Shown piece by piece: positions 1 through 8,500 of a stretch of 64,000 nucleotides of DNA. The notes under the pieces are model-generated. The model was not told where the DNA came from. It saw nothing but the letters and a program-made list of their open reading frames with translations, and ran no database searches. Position numbers and translations under genes: made by a program. This DNA comes from Rhizobium jaguaris. Its GTDB lineage: Bacteria > Pseudomonadota > Alphaproteobacteria > Rhizobiales > Rhizobiaceae. The stretch lies in NCBI RefSeq assembly GCF_003627755.1, contig NZ_CP032695.1:186001-250000 (forward strand), in the 5' to 3' direction. Every line of letters starts with the position of its first letter. Position 1 is the first letter of the stretch.

Positions 1-1
1 T

Positions 2-583
2 CTCTCCGGCTCGAAATGCGTCTGCACGCCGCCCCCGCGCGACAAGTCGAACCAGCCGGATATCTGGCGCGGCATTCTGGACGGCACGCTCGAGGTCTTC
101 TCGTCCGACCATTCGCCCTGGAACTATGCCGACAAGATCGCCGGCGGTCCGGATACGCCGTTCAATCGTATCCCGAACGGCATTCCCGGCATTGAGACGC
201 GGCTCGCTCTGCTCTTTTCGGCCGGCGTCAACGGTGGTCGCATGTCGCTGCAGAAATTCGTCGATCTGACGTCTGCCGCCCCCGCGCGGCTCTTCGGCCT
301 CTATCCGCGCAAAGGGCTCATTGCCGTCGGATCGGATGCTGACATCGCGATATGGGATCCGGATCGGGTCGTGACGATCAACAATGACATGCTGCATCAC
401 GCAACGGACCACACGCCCTATGAGGGGCAGACGATCCGTGGCTGGCCGGTCATGACCATCTCGCGCGGCGAATTGGTGTGGAATGACGGCGAGGTGCTGT
501 CTGTAGCCGGTCGCGGCCGGTTCATCGCCCGGCAGCGGCCGTTCCCGCCGCAGCAGGGCCTTTCGCGGATACTTGCATCATGA
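2..583 (+). CDS. Dihydropyrimidinase / D-hydantoinase, C-terminal part
   Basis: This is the 3' end of a cyclic amidohydrolase that opens hydantoin or dihydropyrimidine rings; the start lies left of the window. The frame is open from base 2. It contains FSSDHSPW, the conserved metal-ligand Asp region near the end of the amidohydrolase barrel, then GIPGIETRLALLF and the C-terminal beta-sandwich segment (RKGLIAVGSDADIAIWDP) typical of hydantoinase/dihydropyrimidinase. The last codons overlap the next gene by four bases (ATGA), so it is translationally coupled to the SDR downstream. Assignment to the hydantoinase/DHPase family is firm; the ring that is hydrolysed cannot be read from this fragment. 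Confidence 0.9.
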   Translation, partial: LSGSKCVCTPPPRDKSNQPDIWRGILDGTLEVFSSDHSPWNYADKIAGGPDTPFNRIPNGIPGIETRLALLFSAGVNGGRMSLQKFVDLTSAAPARLFGLYPRKGLIAVGSDADIAIWDPDRVVTINNDMLHHATDHTPYEGQTIRGWPVMTISRGELVWNDGEVLSVAGRGRFIARQRPFPPQQGLSRILAS

Positions 584-1353
584 CCGCGACCGGAAATCCC
601 ATGACAGCGCGGCTCGACGGCAAGGTGATCATGATTACGGGTGCCGCCAGCGGCATAGGCGCAGCGATTGCGCGCCGCTGCGTTGACGAGGGCGGTTATG
701 TCGTCTGTGCCGATCAGTCGGAGGACGCGGTTGGTAACCTCGCCGACAGTTTCGGCCCTCGCGCCATTGCCGTTCGCTGCGACGTGAGGGATCAGCGCTC
801 GATGGAGCGGGCGGTCGAAACAGTTCGTGGCCGTTTCGGGCGGCTGGACGGGCTGGTGCACAACGCGGCAGCGCCATCGCTTGACGGCACGGTCGTCGAT
901 CTCAGCGAGGAGCAATGGCGTCTCGAAATCGACGTCAGCCTGACCGGCGCGTTTCTGGCGGGCAAGTTTGCGATTCCATTGATGACGGCAAATGGCGGTG
1001 GCTCTGTCGTGCTGATAGCTTCTCAGTTCGCGCATGTCGCGACGGGCAAGGCAGTCGCCTATTGTGCGGCCAAGGCCGGTCTCGTTCATCTAGCCAAGGC
1101 GATGGCGATTGACCATGCAGCCGAGGGCATTCGTGTCAACAGCCTGTCGCCAGGGGCCGTCGCCACGCCGCGGCTCTTGCAGCGCTGGCCCGATCTCGAG
1201 GCCGCCGACAAAGGCCTCGGTGCGGCGCATCTGCTCAACCGGATTGCGCAGCCGGAAGAGATTGCAGCGTCGGCCGCCTTTCTCCTTTCGTCCGACGGTT
1301 CCTTCGTTACCGGCACCGACCTTCTCGTGGATGGCGGCTATGCGGCTCGCTGA
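580..1353 (+). CDS. Short-chain dehydrogenase/reductase (classical SDR)
   Basis: A 257-residue NAD(P)-dependent oxidoreductase. The N-terminal TGAASGIG nucleotide-binding loop, the NNA-type motif (HNAA), the catalytic Ser in IASQ and the YCAAK active site are all present, and it ends with the usual LLVDGGY. The ATG at 580 overlaps the previous stop (ATGA); an in-frame ATG at 601 is an alternative that would remove seven residues. It sits in a catabolic operon beside cyclic amidases, so oxidation of a hydroxyl or reduction of a carbonyl in a ring-opened product is likely, but the substrate is unknown. Confidence 0.88.
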   Translation: MTATGNPMTARLDGKVIMITGAASGIGAAIARRCVDEGGYVVCADQSEDAVGNLADSFGPRAIAVRCDVRDQRSMERAVETVRGRFGRLDGLVHNAAAPSLDGTVVDLSEEQWRLEIDVSLTGAFLAGKFAIPLMTANGGGSVVLIASQFAHVATGKAVAYCAAKAGLVHLAKAMAIDHAAEGIRVNSLSPGAVATPRLLQRWPDLEAADKGLGAAHLLNRIAQPEEIAASAAFLLSSDGSFVTGTDLLVDGGYAAR

Positions 1354-1389
1354 GGTTTTCTTTCACACGCAACTGGAATGGATTTCAAA

Positions 1390-2433
1390 ATGACCCTTCT
1401 TGTCACCGGCGGTACTGGTTTCGTGATGAGTGTGGTGGCGCGGGAATGGCTCGACCGCGATCCCGCTGCCCGCGCCGTTATTCTCGATCGCTCCGGCCTC
1501 GACGCCATGGCCGAGCAATATTTCGCTCCGGTTCGCGATCGGCTGACGGTCATTACCGGTGATATCTGCGATCCCTCGCAATGGTCCGATGCGCTCGACG
1601 CTCACGGCATCACGGCGATCGTTCATGGCGCGACCATCACGCCGATTTCACGCGGCAGCGCCGCCGAGGCGAAGCGCCAGCCCGAGGCCGAGGACCCGGC
1701 GCGGATTGTCGACGTCAATCTGATGGGTACGGTGCGGATGCTCGAATGGGCGCGCAAGAAGCCGTCGGTCAAGCGTTTCCTCTATGTCAGCTCGGGCTCC
1801 GTCTATCGCCACCATGGCCCGGACTGGGCGGGCGAGCCTTTGCCGGAAGATGGCTATGTCGCGCCGCTGACGCTCTACGGCATCTCGAAATTCGCCTCCG
1901 AAATGGTCGTCAACCGCTATGCGGATCTCTTCGGCATTTCTGCTCTGAGTGTCCGCCTTGCCTCCGTCTATGGCCCGATGGATAGGGCGACCGAAAGCCG
2001 AAACTTCCGCCATGTCCCGAACCGTGTCGCTCATATGGCGCTTTCAGGCGACGTGATCCGGCCCAACAGCCTGGAATCGATCGGCGATTACGTGCATTCC
2101 GGCGATGTTGCAAAGGCCGTCATCGCGCTGATCTCGGCACCGCGCCTTCGCTATCGCCACTACAATATCGGCAGCGGCCGCACGTCGACGACGGGCGATA
2201 TCGTCGAATGGGCGCGGGAGCGGATGCCTGATCTGAAGGTCGAAGTCAGCCCTCACGAAACCGCCAACGTCATCCAGGACGCGACGCTGAAAGACGGCAT
2301 GTGGGGAGAATACGATCTTGCCCGCATCGAGCGCGATACCGACTGGCGTCCGCGCTCCGGCAGGGAGGCCTTCCACGACTACATGGACTGGATTGTCGCC
2401 AACGAGGCTGCGGCGGCAAAGGAGGGGAAATAA
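1390..2433 (+). CDS. NAD-dependent epimerase/dehydratase (extended SDR)
   Basis: An extended SDR of about 347 residues. MTLLVTGGTGF at the N-terminus is the TGxxGxxG dinucleotide loop, and VSSGSVY followed by YGISK gives the Ser/Tyr/Lys triad. Family members act on nucleotide sugars, sugar lactones or uronates, but the position between an SDR and a deacetylase-like cyclic amidase argues for a role in the catabolic pathway. I chose ATG 1390 because GGA lies 8 bases upstream; ATG 1378, which adds MDFK, is nearly as good. The stop overlaps the next start by one base (TAATG). Confidence 0.85.
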   Translation: MTLLVTGGTGFVMSVVAREWLDRDPAARAVILDRSGLDAMAEQYFAPVRDRLTVITGDICDPSQWSDALDAHGITAIVHGATITPISRGSAAEAKRQPEAEDPARIVDVNLMGTVRMLEWARKKPSVKRFLYVSSGSVYRHHGPDWAGEPLPEDGYVAPLTLYGISKFASEMVVNRYADLFGISALSVRLASVYGPMDRATESRNFRHVPNRVAHMALSGDVIRPNSLESIGDYVHSGDVAKAVIALISAPRLRYRHYNIGSGRTSTTGDIVEWARERMPDLKVEVSPHETANVIQDATLKDGMWGEYDLARIERDTDWRPRSGREAFHDYMDWIVANEAAAAKEGK

Positions 2434-3374
2434 TGTCCGAGACCATCAAAATAGAAAACACGGAACGCCAGCCGCGCGACTTTATCGGCTACGGCCCCAA
2501 GCCGCCCTTCATGAACTGGCCCGGCGACGTCAAGGTCGCGATCAATCTAGTTCTCAACTATGAGGAAGGCTCGGAATATTCCTGGCTGGAAGATGCCCGC
2601 AACGACAATTGGGGCGAATACAACATCCCCAATAGCCCTTTAGTGCGAGATCTCGGCACCGAGACTCACTTCGAATATGGCAGCCGCGCCGGCGTCTGGC
2701 GGTTGGCTCGCCTCTTTGACCGCTACAACATCCCGATCACGGTCTCGGCTTGCGCCGTGGCACTGGAAAAGAACCCCGCCGTCACTGAGTGGATGAATGC
2801 CCGCGGCCACGACCTGCTGGGCCACGGCCTGCGCTGGAGCGAATACTCGACTGTCGCGCGCGAAGACGAGGAACGGGAGCTGCATGAGGCGATCGCGCTC
2901 TATAAAAAGCTGACTGGCCGCCGCCCGATGGGCTGGAATTGCCGTTCCTTCCCGAGCGTCAATACGCGCGACCTGATCGCAAAGGAGGGCGGGTTTCTCT
3001 ACTACTCCGACCCCTGCAACGACGATCTTCCTTATTTCATGGACCATGACGGCACGCGCATGCTCGTCGTGCCCTATTCGAAGACGCTGAACGACAGCCG
3101 CTATCTGATAGCGCCGGGCTACAGCAATCCGCGCGATTTCGCCGAAGATTGCCGCTCCGCCATCGATTACCTGCTCAGCGAGGCCGACGAGACCGGCGGG
3201 CGGATGCTGACGATCGGCGTACACGCCCGCTGGATGGGCCAGCCGAACCGGGCTTCCGGCCTGCGTGACGTCATTGAGCATGTCCAGAAAACCCCCGGCG
3301 CCGCCTTCATGCACCGCGAGGATATTGCCCGCTACTGGCTCGAAAACCATGAAACATTTGGCCGCCATGCGTGA
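2433..3374 (+). CDS. PuuE-type polysaccharide-deacetylase-fold amidohydrolase (allantoinase-like)
   Basis: A 313-residue protein of the NodB/polysaccharide deacetylase superfamily, in the branch that includes the PuuE allantoinase. Visible landmarks are FIGYGPKPPFMNWPGDVKVA at the N-terminus, GTETHFEYGSRAGVWR, the GHGLRWSEY segment equivalent to the HG-RW active-site region of PuuE proteins, and MGWNCRSFPS. PuuE proteins hydrolyse the amide of small cyclic ureides rather than acetyl groups, which fits the dihydropyrimidinase and dihydroorotase-type neighbours. The start is fixed by the TAATG overlap with the upstream gene and by GGAGGGGAA upstream. The substrate, whether allantoin, another ureide or an imide, is inferred only. 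Confidence 0.82.
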   Translation: MSETIKIENTERQPRDFIGYGPKPPFMNWPGDVKVAINLVLNYEEGSEYSWLEDARNDNWGEYNIPNSPLVRDLGTETHFEYGSRAGVWRLARLFDRYNIPITVSACAVALEKNPAVTEWMNARGHDLLGHGLRWSEYSTVAREDEERELHEAIALYKKLTGRRPMGWNCRSFPSVNTRDLIAKEGGFLYYSDPCNDDLPYFMDHDGTRMLVVPYSKTLNDSRYLIAPGYSNPRDFAEDCRSAIDYLLSEADETGGRMLTIGVHARWMGQPNRASGLRDVIEHVQKTPGAAFMHREDIARYWLENHETFGRHA

Positions 3375-3414
3375 TGGGACAGAGGCAGCGTCGCTGGCGA
3401 AGCCCGAGGAAACA

Positions 3415-5070
3415 ATGAGCGATTTGAGGAAAGACATGAACGGTGCTGAGGTCGTCGCCTCGATCCTGAAACAGGAAGGCGTGAAGCAGATCATCGGCTT
3501 CCCGAACAGCGAGCTGTTCGATGCGTCGGCTCATCTCAACATTCCGCCGGTCATAACCCGGACGCCGCGTGTGGCTGTCAATATCGCCGAGGGCTATGCC
3601 CGTACGACGGCGGGGAGAGAACTCGCCGTGGTCACTGTGCAATATGGTCCCGGCGCGGAGAGCGCTTTCGGCGGCATTGCGCAGGCTTTCAATGATCGCG
3701 CGCCGATCCTTTTCTTGCCGACCGGTTATCCGCGCGGCTCGGAGGCGGTGGCGCCGAATTTCGAGGCGAGCCGCAATTTTCGTCACATCACGAAATGGTG
3801 CGAGGCAGTGACCCGCGTCGAGCATTTGCCGAAGCTGATGCATTCGGCAATCACCCGTCTTCGCAATGGTCGTCCGGCGCCCGTACTTCTCGAATTACCG
3901 GTCGATCTATTGGCGGAAAAGCTCGATCCGTCCCACGACATCTATCAAAGGCCTCGTCGCAGCGTGCCACAAGCGGATGCGGCCGAGATTGCCGAACTAG
4001 TCGCAACCCTGTTCGCCGCAAAGAATCCGGTGGTTTTTGCGGGCCAGGGCGTACTTGCCGCCTCGGCTTCGCAAGAACTGGTTGAGTTCGCAGAGCTGCT
4101 GCGCATCCCCGTCATGACGACACCGAACGGCAAGAGCGGCTTTCCGGAAAACCATTCGTTGGCGCTTGGCACGGCTGGCAGGGCGCGGCCGGCAACGGTC
4201 GATCATTTCATGGACAAGGCCGACGTCGTGCTGGCGCTTGGCACGAGCCTCACCCGCTCGCACTACATCCTGCCGATCGCCAAGGACAAGGTGTTACTGC
4301 AGGTCACCATCGACGAGGGTGACCTCGGCAAGGATTATCCGATCGTACAGGGGGTCGTCAGCGACGCCCGCTCTGCATTGAGGCAAATGATCGCCCATGT
4401 CAAAAGCGAGCGGCTGGCCATCCCCGATCGCGGCGATATTGCCGAAGAGATCCGCGGTATACGCGCCGCCTTCATGAAACGCTGGATGCCGTTCCTGACC
4501 GCCGACAGCGAGCCGATCTCGCCCTATCACGTCGTCTGGGAAATCATGCGCGCCGTCGATCCGGCCAAGACTATCGTAACCCACGATGCCGGCAATCCGC
4601 GCGACCAGTTCAGCCCTTTCTATGAGGCAACCGTACCGGGCAGCTATGTCGGCTGGGGCAAGACGACCCAGCTCGGCAGCGGGCTTGGTTTTGCGCTTGG
4701 CGCCAAGTTGGCGCGGCCGGAGGCGACCGTCGTCAACCTGATGGGCGAGGCGGCCTTCGGCATGGTCGGCATCGATTTCGAAACGGCGATCCGCTGCAAT
4801 CTGCCGATCCTAACTGTCGTAATGCGCAACAACGTGCTCGGCGGATATGCCGCGAGCATGCCGATCGCGACAAAGAAATATGGTGCCAACCGCATGTCGG
4901 GCGGCTATGCGCCGATCGCCGAGGCGCTTGGCGGCCATGGTGAATGCGTAATCTCTCCCGCCGATCTGCGCCCGGCGCTGCTTCGCGCCCTGGAGAAAGT
5001 GGGTCAGGGGCAGGCGGCTCTGGTCGAGGTCGTGACGCATGAAGAGCCGCGCCTGCCGGGGCTTTGCTGA
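3415..5070 (+). CDS. Thiamine-pyrophosphate enzyme (acetolactate synthase-like)
   Basis: A 551-residue three-domain TPP enzyme: an N-terminal Pyr domain with AEGYAR, a central domain (PVVFAGQGV), and a C-terminal PP domain with MGEAAFGMVG followed by MRNN, the Mg/TPP-binding span. Two departures stand out. The glutamate that normally activates the thiazolium ring sits eight residues before the Glu of AEGYAR; here that position is Pro51 (TRTPRVAVN). The metal-binding GDG is GEA. Loss of the Glu is also seen in glyoxylate carboligase, so the enzyme may be a carboligase with altered chemistry rather than dead. ATG 3415 has GAGGA upstream; ATG 3436 is also possible. Confidence 0.82.
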   Translation: MSDLRKDMNGAEVVASILKQEGVKQIIGFPNSELFDASAHLNIPPVITRTPRVAVNIAEGYARTTAGRELAVVTVQYGPGAESAFGGIAQAFNDRAPILFLPTGYPRGSEAVAPNFEASRNFRHITKWCEAVTRVEHLPKLMHSAITRLRNGRPAPVLLELPVDLLAEKLDPSHDIYQRPRRSVPQADAAEIAELVATLFAAKNPVVFAGQGVLAASASQELVEFAELLRIPVMTTPNGKSGFPENHSLALGTAGRARPATVDHFMDKADVVLALGTSLTRSHYILPIAKDKVLLQVTIDEGDLGKDYPIVQGVVSDARSALRQMIAHVKSERLAIPDRGDIAEEIRGIRAAFMKRWMPFLTADSEPISPYHVVWEIMRAVDPAKTIVTHDAGNPRDQFSPFYEATVPGSYVGWGKTTQLGSGLGFALGAKLARPEATVVNLMGEAAFGMVGIDFETAIRCNLPILTVVMRNNVLGGYAASMPIATKKYGANRMSGGYAPIAEALGGHGECVISPADLRPALLRALEKVGQGQAALVEVVTHEEPRLPGLC

Positions 5071-5092
5071 CGGCGCGCGACAGGAGGGCGGC

Positions 5093-6427
5093 ATGTTCGA
5101 CATGATCATATCGGGCGGCACCGTCGTCAACGCCAACGGTGAGAGACGGGCCGACGTCGGCATCACGGACGGGCGGGTCGCCGCGATCCTCTCGCCCGGT
5201 GACGTGGCTGAGGCTCGCACAGTCGTTGATGCGGCAGGCTGCCATCTGCTGCCCGGTCTCGTCGATGCCCATGTCCACCTGCGCGAACCGGGGCTGACCC
5301 AGAAGGAAGACTTCGATAGCGGTACCCGGGCGGCGGCGCTCGGCGGCGTGACATCGGTGCTCGATATGCCGACAGACGATCCATGGACGGCGACATCAGG
5401 ACAGCTTGCTGAGAAGATGGCGATGGCCAAGGGGCGCATCCACGTCGATGTCGGCTTCCAGGCGGTTCTCAGCCAGGACCTCAGCCTTCTCGAAGGACTG
5501 CTCGCTCTCCGTCCGGTTTCGCTGGAACTCTTCACTGCCGATGTGCCTGAAGCATTTCGCTTCAATACGATGGATGCCGTTGCCGAGATGCTGAAGCGCC
5601 TTGCCGGACGCGACACGCTGATCGGTATCTCTCCAGGCGATCAGTCCATTCTGGAAGGTAGCGGTCCGCGCGACGGCGCCGGCGATATAGCCGCATTCCT
5701 CGCCAGCCGCCCGCCGCTGGCTGAGGCCGACGGCGTTGCGCGCGCAGTGCTCGCCGCAGCAGCGACCGGTGCGCGCATCCATGTCCGCCAGGTCAACTCC
5801 GCCATTGGCGTTTCCACATGGCGGCGTCTTCGCGACATGGCCGACGCGACCATCGAGACGACGCCGCAGAACCTGTTCTTCACAGCTGAGGACTATGCGA
5901 CGCTCGGCGCAAACCTGAAGGGATCGCCGCCCCTTCGCAACGCCAGAGACGTCGAAGCGCTGCGGGCCGCCTTGTCCGAAGGGCTGATCGACATTGTCGC
6001 CACAGACCACGCGCCGCACAGTCCGACAGAGAAGGCGGCGACCTATGCTGCCTTCGCCGATATTCCGGGCGGCATGCCGGGTCTGCAGACGCTGCTTCCG
6101 ACGATGCTCAGGCTGGTCGCGGAAGGAGTGATAGGTCTCTCCGAACTCGTTCGCATGTGTGCCCGCAATCCAGCCGAGCGATTTGGTCTCGCCAGATCGA
6201 AGGGGGCGATCGCGACCGGTTACGATGCCGATATCCTGGTCGTCGATCGGCGCCGGAGTAGCCTCATCACCAATGCTGAACAGGCGTCGCGGGCGGCCTA
6301 CACCCCGTTCGATGGCTGGAGCATTCCGGCAAAGCTCACTCGCGTCTTCCTGCGGGGACAAGAGATCGTCCGCGACGGTGCAATCATTGCCGAAAGGCGC
6401 GGCGCGGTTGTCGTACGCGAAGTCTGA
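5093..6427 (+). CDS. Dihydroorotase/allantoinase-type cyclic amidohydrolase
   Basis: A 444-residue amidohydrolase of the dihydroorotase/allantoinase/hydantoinase superfamily. DAHVHLREPG is the classical first metal-ligand signature, GGVTSVLDMP follows it, and ATDHAPH carries the catalytic Asp. There is no obvious carboxylated Lys at the usual site; the region QAVLSQDL/SLELF is where it would fall. It hydrolyses cyclic amides such as allantoin, hydantoin or dihydroorotate; as the third ring-opening enzyme of this operon it is unlikely to be the pyrimidine-biosynthetic PyrC. The start at ATG 5093 is supported by GGAGGGCGGC; an in-frame ATG at 5039 would overlap the upstream gene. Confidence 0.85.
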   Translation: MFDMIISGGTVVNANGERRADVGITDGRVAAILSPGDVAEARTVVDAAGCHLLPGLVDAHVHLREPGLTQKEDFDSGTRAAALGGVTSVLDMPTDDPWTATSGQLAEKMAMAKGRIHVDVGFQAVLSQDLSLLEGLLALRPVSLELFTADVPEAFRFNTMDAVAEMLKRLAGRDTLIGISPGDQSILEGSGPRDGAGDIAAFLASRPPLAEADGVARAVLAAAATGARIHVRQVNSAIGVSTWRRLRDMADATIETTPQNLFFTAEDYATLGANLKGSPPLRNARDVEALRAALSEGLIDIVATDHAPHSPTEKAATYAAFADIPGGMPGLQTLLPTMLRLVAEGVIGLSELVRMCARNPAERFGLARSKGAIATGYDADILVVDRRRSSLITNAEQASRAAYTPFDGWSIPAKLTRVFLRGQEIVRDGAIIAERRGAVVVREV

Positions 6428-6436
6428 GGAAACACC

Positions 6437-7210
6437 ATGCCTATGCTGCAGAACAGAATTGCCATCATAACCGGCGCAAGCTCCGGTCTCGGCCGCGCCA
6501 TCGCATTGCGTTACGCCCGAGAGGGGGCGTCGGTCGTTATCGCCGACACGATCGAAGCGCCGCTGGAGGGCGGAGAGACCACCCTCGAGCGGATCTGTGC
6601 CGGCGGCGGCAAGGCTTTTTTCGTCAAGACGGATATTTCCAATTGGGACGCCGTCGATGCGTTGGTCAGCGAGACCGTCAAGCATTTCGGCCGGCTCGAC
6701 GTAATGGTCAACAATGCGGCGATCTACACATCGACCAATCTGCTGGAAACGACGTCGGAGCAGTGGGCACGCGTCATCGGCGTCAACCTCACCGGTTTCT
6801 TCTATTGCTGCAAGCGGGCTGCGCAGCAATTCCTTGCCCAGGAGCCGGTCAGCGAAGTGCGCGGCCGCATTATCAACATCTCCTCGCAGCATGGAATGGT
6901 CGCTTGCCCCGGCGATTTTCCCTATGGCGTCAGCAAGGGCGGGATCGTCCAGATGACGCGCCAGATCGCGGTCGATCATGCCGACGATCTGATCATCTGC
7001 AATGCGATCGCGCCGGGCAAGATCGTCACCGGCAAGCCCGGGGTCGCCAATGATCCGGATGCGCTCGATTATTCGCGCCGCCGCACGCCCTGGCCGCGCC
7101 TCGGCGTCCCCGAAGATGTCGCCGGCGCCGCCCTTTTCCTGGCAAGCGACATGGCGAGCTACATGACCGGCATCAACCTCATGGTCGACGGCGGCTGGAT
7201 GGCCGGCTGA
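6437..7210 (+). CDS. Short-chain dehydrogenase/reductase
   Basis: A 257-residue classical SDR with TGASSGLG, VNNAA, ISSQ and the YGVSK active site, ending in NLMVDGGWMAG. GAGGAAACACC precedes the ATG. It lies 9 bases after the cyclic amidase gene and belongs to the same operon. It is the second SDR here with an intact Ser-Tyr-Lys triad, so at least two redox steps in the pathway are plausible. The substrate is unknown. Confidence 0.88.
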   Translation: MPMLQNRIAIITGASSGLGRAIALRYAREGASVVIADTIEAPLEGGETTLERICAGGGKAFFVKTDISNWDAVDALVSETVKHFGRLDVMVNNAAIYTSTNLLETTSEQWARVIGVNLTGFFYCCKRAAQQFLAQEPVSEVRGRIINISSQHGMVACPGDFPYGVSKGGIVQMTRQIAVDHADDLIICNAIAPGKIVTGKPGVANDPDALDYSRRRTPWPRLGVPEDVAGAALFLASDMASYMTGINLMVDGGWMAG

Positions 7211-7259
7211 CCCCTCAACGAAAGGCCGGCTGTCTGCCGGAGAATGAAAGGAAGCACAC

Positions 7260-8045
7260 ATGGATCTGGGACTCAAGGGAAAGACGGCGCTCGTTCTCGG
7301 CGCGGGCGGCGGCCTCGGCGGAGCGATTGCCAGGACGCTGGCAGCGGAGGGAAGCAGCGTCGCTGTTGCCGATATCAACAAGGAAGCTGCTGAAAAGGCG
7401 GTCGCCGAGATCGAGGCAAATGACGGCAGCGCCATGGCGATTGCCTGGGACCTGGCTGATCTGAGCATCATCGCTTCGAACCTCTCCGTGATCGAAGCCC
7501 GGTTCGGATCGGTGGATGTGCTCGTCAACATCACCGGCGGCCCGCCGCCGACTCTGGTCGCCGGCCAGAGCGCCGAAAGCTGGCGCAAGCATTTCGACAG
7601 CATGGTGCTATCGGTCATCGCAATCACCGATGCCGTGCTGCCGAAGATGCGCGAAAAGAGATGGGGGCGGATCATCACCTCGACCTCGTCGGGCGTCGTT
7701 GCGCCCATTCCTAATCTCGGGCTTTCCAACGCGTTGCGCATGTCTTTGCTGGGCTGGTCCAAGACGCTCGCCGGCGAAGTTGGTCGAGATGGGGTCACGG
7801 TCAATATCGTGCTGCCGGGCCGCGTCGCGACGCAGCGCATCACGTTTTTGGACGAGCAGAAAGCCAAGCGGGAGGGGCGCTCGGCGGAAGATGTATCGGC
7901 GCAGAGTACGGCTTCCATCCCTGTCGGCCGATATGGTGAGCCGCAAGAATATGCCGACGTTGTTACCTTCCTCGCGAGCATACGCGCATCGTATGTGACG
8001 GGAAGCGTATTGCGGATAGATGGTGGCCTCATCGCAAGTGTGTGA
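7260..8045 (+). CDS. Divergent SDR lacking the catalytic Tyr-Lys pair
   Basis: A 261-residue Rossmann-fold SDR: the cofactor loop is GAGGGLGGAI and the C-terminus is LRIDGGLIAS. At the active site the Ser is present (STSSG, Ser143), but the position 13 residues later, normally Tyr, is Ser156, and the normal Lys is Arg160 (SNALR instead of YxxxK). A branch of FabG-like proteins in soil bacteria shares this change, so it probably has a distinct chemistry or a non-catalytic role. AAGGAAG precedes the ATG. It is the last gene of the operon; the convergent transporter genes begin 455 bases on. Confidence 0.82.
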   Translation: MDLGLKGKTALVLGAGGGLGGAIARTLAAEGSSVAVADINKEAAEKAVAEIEANDGSAMAIAWDLADLSIIASNLSVIEARFGSVDVLVNITGGPPPTLVAGQSAESWRKHFDSMVLSVIAITDAVLPKMREKRWGRIITSTSSGVVAPIPNLGLSNALRMSLLGWSKTLAGEVGRDGVTVNIVLPGRVATQRITFLDEQKAKREGRSAEDVSAQSTASIPVGRYGEPQEYADVVTFLASIRASYVTGSVLRIDGGLIASV

Positions 8046-8500
8046 ACGCAATCCGGACGGCGGCGGCTGCTGATTTGAGGAAGCAAAGGCCGACGTCCCC
8101 CAAGCGTGATCCGTTCCTAGGTGGCCTATTTCTGCTCGGAGGCAGTCGTGGCGCAGCATGGTCGGACAGAGCCGAATATCACCGTTGAGAATAGGGTTCG
8201 GTATTATCTGTGACTTGGGACCGCGGGCATCGGCGGGCCGGCGGCTCAGGTCCACTCAAGAGCGAGGATATAAACGGCTGGCCGCAGCTGAATCAGCCTA
8301 AACCTAGCGACGTATTGTCGACAACGGACTCGGACCGCTTTGCTCGCGATCCACGCGGCGTGGTGATTGTGCTTCTAAAGTAGGCCGCCGCTTCAGCTTC
8401 CTGATGAGCCATCTGTCGACCTCAGCCGCCTGACGATCAACCACCTTTCAACGACACAATGCTCCGCCGGGCGGCGGAGCAAGGATCAGTCAGCGACCCG
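8046..8500. other. Intergenic region between convergent operons
   Basis: These 455 bases lie between the ends of two convergent operons. I see no credible reading frame, no recognisable transposase remnant and no RNA gene. The only structured element is a perfect inverted repeat at 8461-8480 (GCTCCGCC, 4-base loop, GGCGGAGC). It could slow transcription from either side, but it lacks a T-run on both strands, so I do not call it an intrinsic terminator. Confidence 0.5.

Noticed and set aside
5093..6427. Housekeeping dihydroorotase PyrC
   Set aside because: The gene is embedded in a catabolic operon with two other cyclic amidases and no pyrimidine-biosynthesis neighbours.
5396..8086. An 896-codon open frame on the minus strand
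   Set aside because: It lies antisense to the dihydroorotase-type gene and two SDR genes, each with clear family motifs and ribosome sites; the translated frame shows no recognisable domain. High-GC codon bias produces such shadows.
8461..8480. Perfect hairpin between convergent operons as an intrinsic terminator
   Set aside because: The stem is good, but neither strand has a T-run after it; kept only as an inverted repeat in the intergenic entry.
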